Assembly: GCA_013694685.1 (NCBI GenBank)
Contig: JACDBY010000309.1
Span: 1 to 5,006 of the forward strand
DNA length: 5,006 nt
Direction: 5' to 3'
Source: Actinomycetota bacterium
Lineage (GTDB): Bacteria; Actinomycetota; Thermoleophilia; Gaiellales; Gaiellaceae
Below the pieces are notes generated by a model. It searched no databases, was not told the DNA's origin, and saw only the letters and a program-made list of their open reading frames with translations. Made by a program: the position numbers and the translations under genes. Below are positions 4,864-5,006 of this stretch, one piece after another; the first letter of the stretch is position 1; each line of letters opens with the position of its first letter.

Positions 4864-5006
4864 ATGGCGTCCGTTCAGGACTACAAGCGGCGGATTCGGT
4901 CCGTCCGGAACACGCGGAAGATCACGCGGGCGATGGAGCTCGTCGCGGCTGCGAAGCTGCGGCGCGCGCAGGCGCGGATCGAGGCGATGCGGCCGTACGC
5001 CGACAC
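4864..5006 (+). CDS. atpG: F1F0 ATP synthase gamma subunit, N-terminal part
   Basis: The gamma subunit is the central rotor shaft of the F1 motor, turning inside the alpha3beta3 ring on the cytoplasmic face of the membrane. The 47 residues visible before the window edge begin [20 protein letters not shown] and continue with [16 protein letters not shown]. This is the strongly conserved first helix of the coiled coil of gamma subunits (I.SV.NT.KIT.AM..VA..KLRRA). The remaining roughly 240 residues lie outside. The ATG at 4864 has only a weak AGGCAGG ten bases upstream, partly inside the right limb of the large palindrome. In most bacteria atpG directly follows atpA. Here the upstream neighbour is a divergent pantothenate gene, so atpG must be read from a promoter in the 4705-4863 spacer, although none is obvious on the plus strand. 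Confidence 0.95.
   Translation, partial: MASVQDYKRRIRSVRNTRKITRAMELVAAAKLRRAQARIEAMRPYAD

Overview
The window is very GC-rich (by eye about 70%), with strong G/C preference at third codon positions and frequent GTG starts. Two plus-strand genes appear to be leaderless. Together with the protein styles (CbxX-type AAA+ ATPase, Yip1-type membrane protein, DUF2520 next to panC) this suggests a high-GC actinobacterium, possibly of the Thermoleophilia type. That assignment rests on general resemblance, not on a search.

Layout. Positions 1-54 may hold the last codons of a plus-strand gene. Positions 79-497 (minus) look like a broken gene: a zinc-knuckle-like start, then after a frame change a tetratricopeptide-repeat C-terminus. 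Across an 80-bp divergent spacer lie two plus-strand genes: a 330-aa CbxX/CfqX-family AAA+ ATPase (578-1570) and a 229-aa multi-pass membrane protein of probable Yip1 type (1600-2289). They converge on a minus-strand operon across an 80-bp spacer filled with hairpins. The last hairpin runs over the panB stop codon.

The minus-strand operon reads, in transcription order, DUF2520 Rossmann protein (4704-4015), panC (4018-3239), panB (3242-2370). Both junctions are 4-base overlaps (GTGA and ATGA), and each of the three genes has a Shine-Dalgarno sequence. PanB makes ketopantoate, and PanC joins pantoate to beta-alanine. The step between them, ketopantoate reduction, has no classical panE here. The co-translated DUF2520 dehydrogenase-like protein is a natural candidate for it. 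This is inference. panD is not in the window.

Upstream of that operon, on the plus strand, atpG (F1 ATP synthase gamma) begins at 4864 and runs off the edge. It is not preceded by atpA, the usual neighbour. The 159-bp divergent spacer is dominated by an 89-bp nested palindrome made of four alternating copies of a 12-base unit, which can fold in two mutually exclusive ways.

No RNA genes, CRISPR array, transposase or phage genes were seen. The core content is ordinary housekeeping metabolism. The less ordinary parts are the palindromic elements, the gene remnant, the isolated atpG and the possible ketopantoate reductase.
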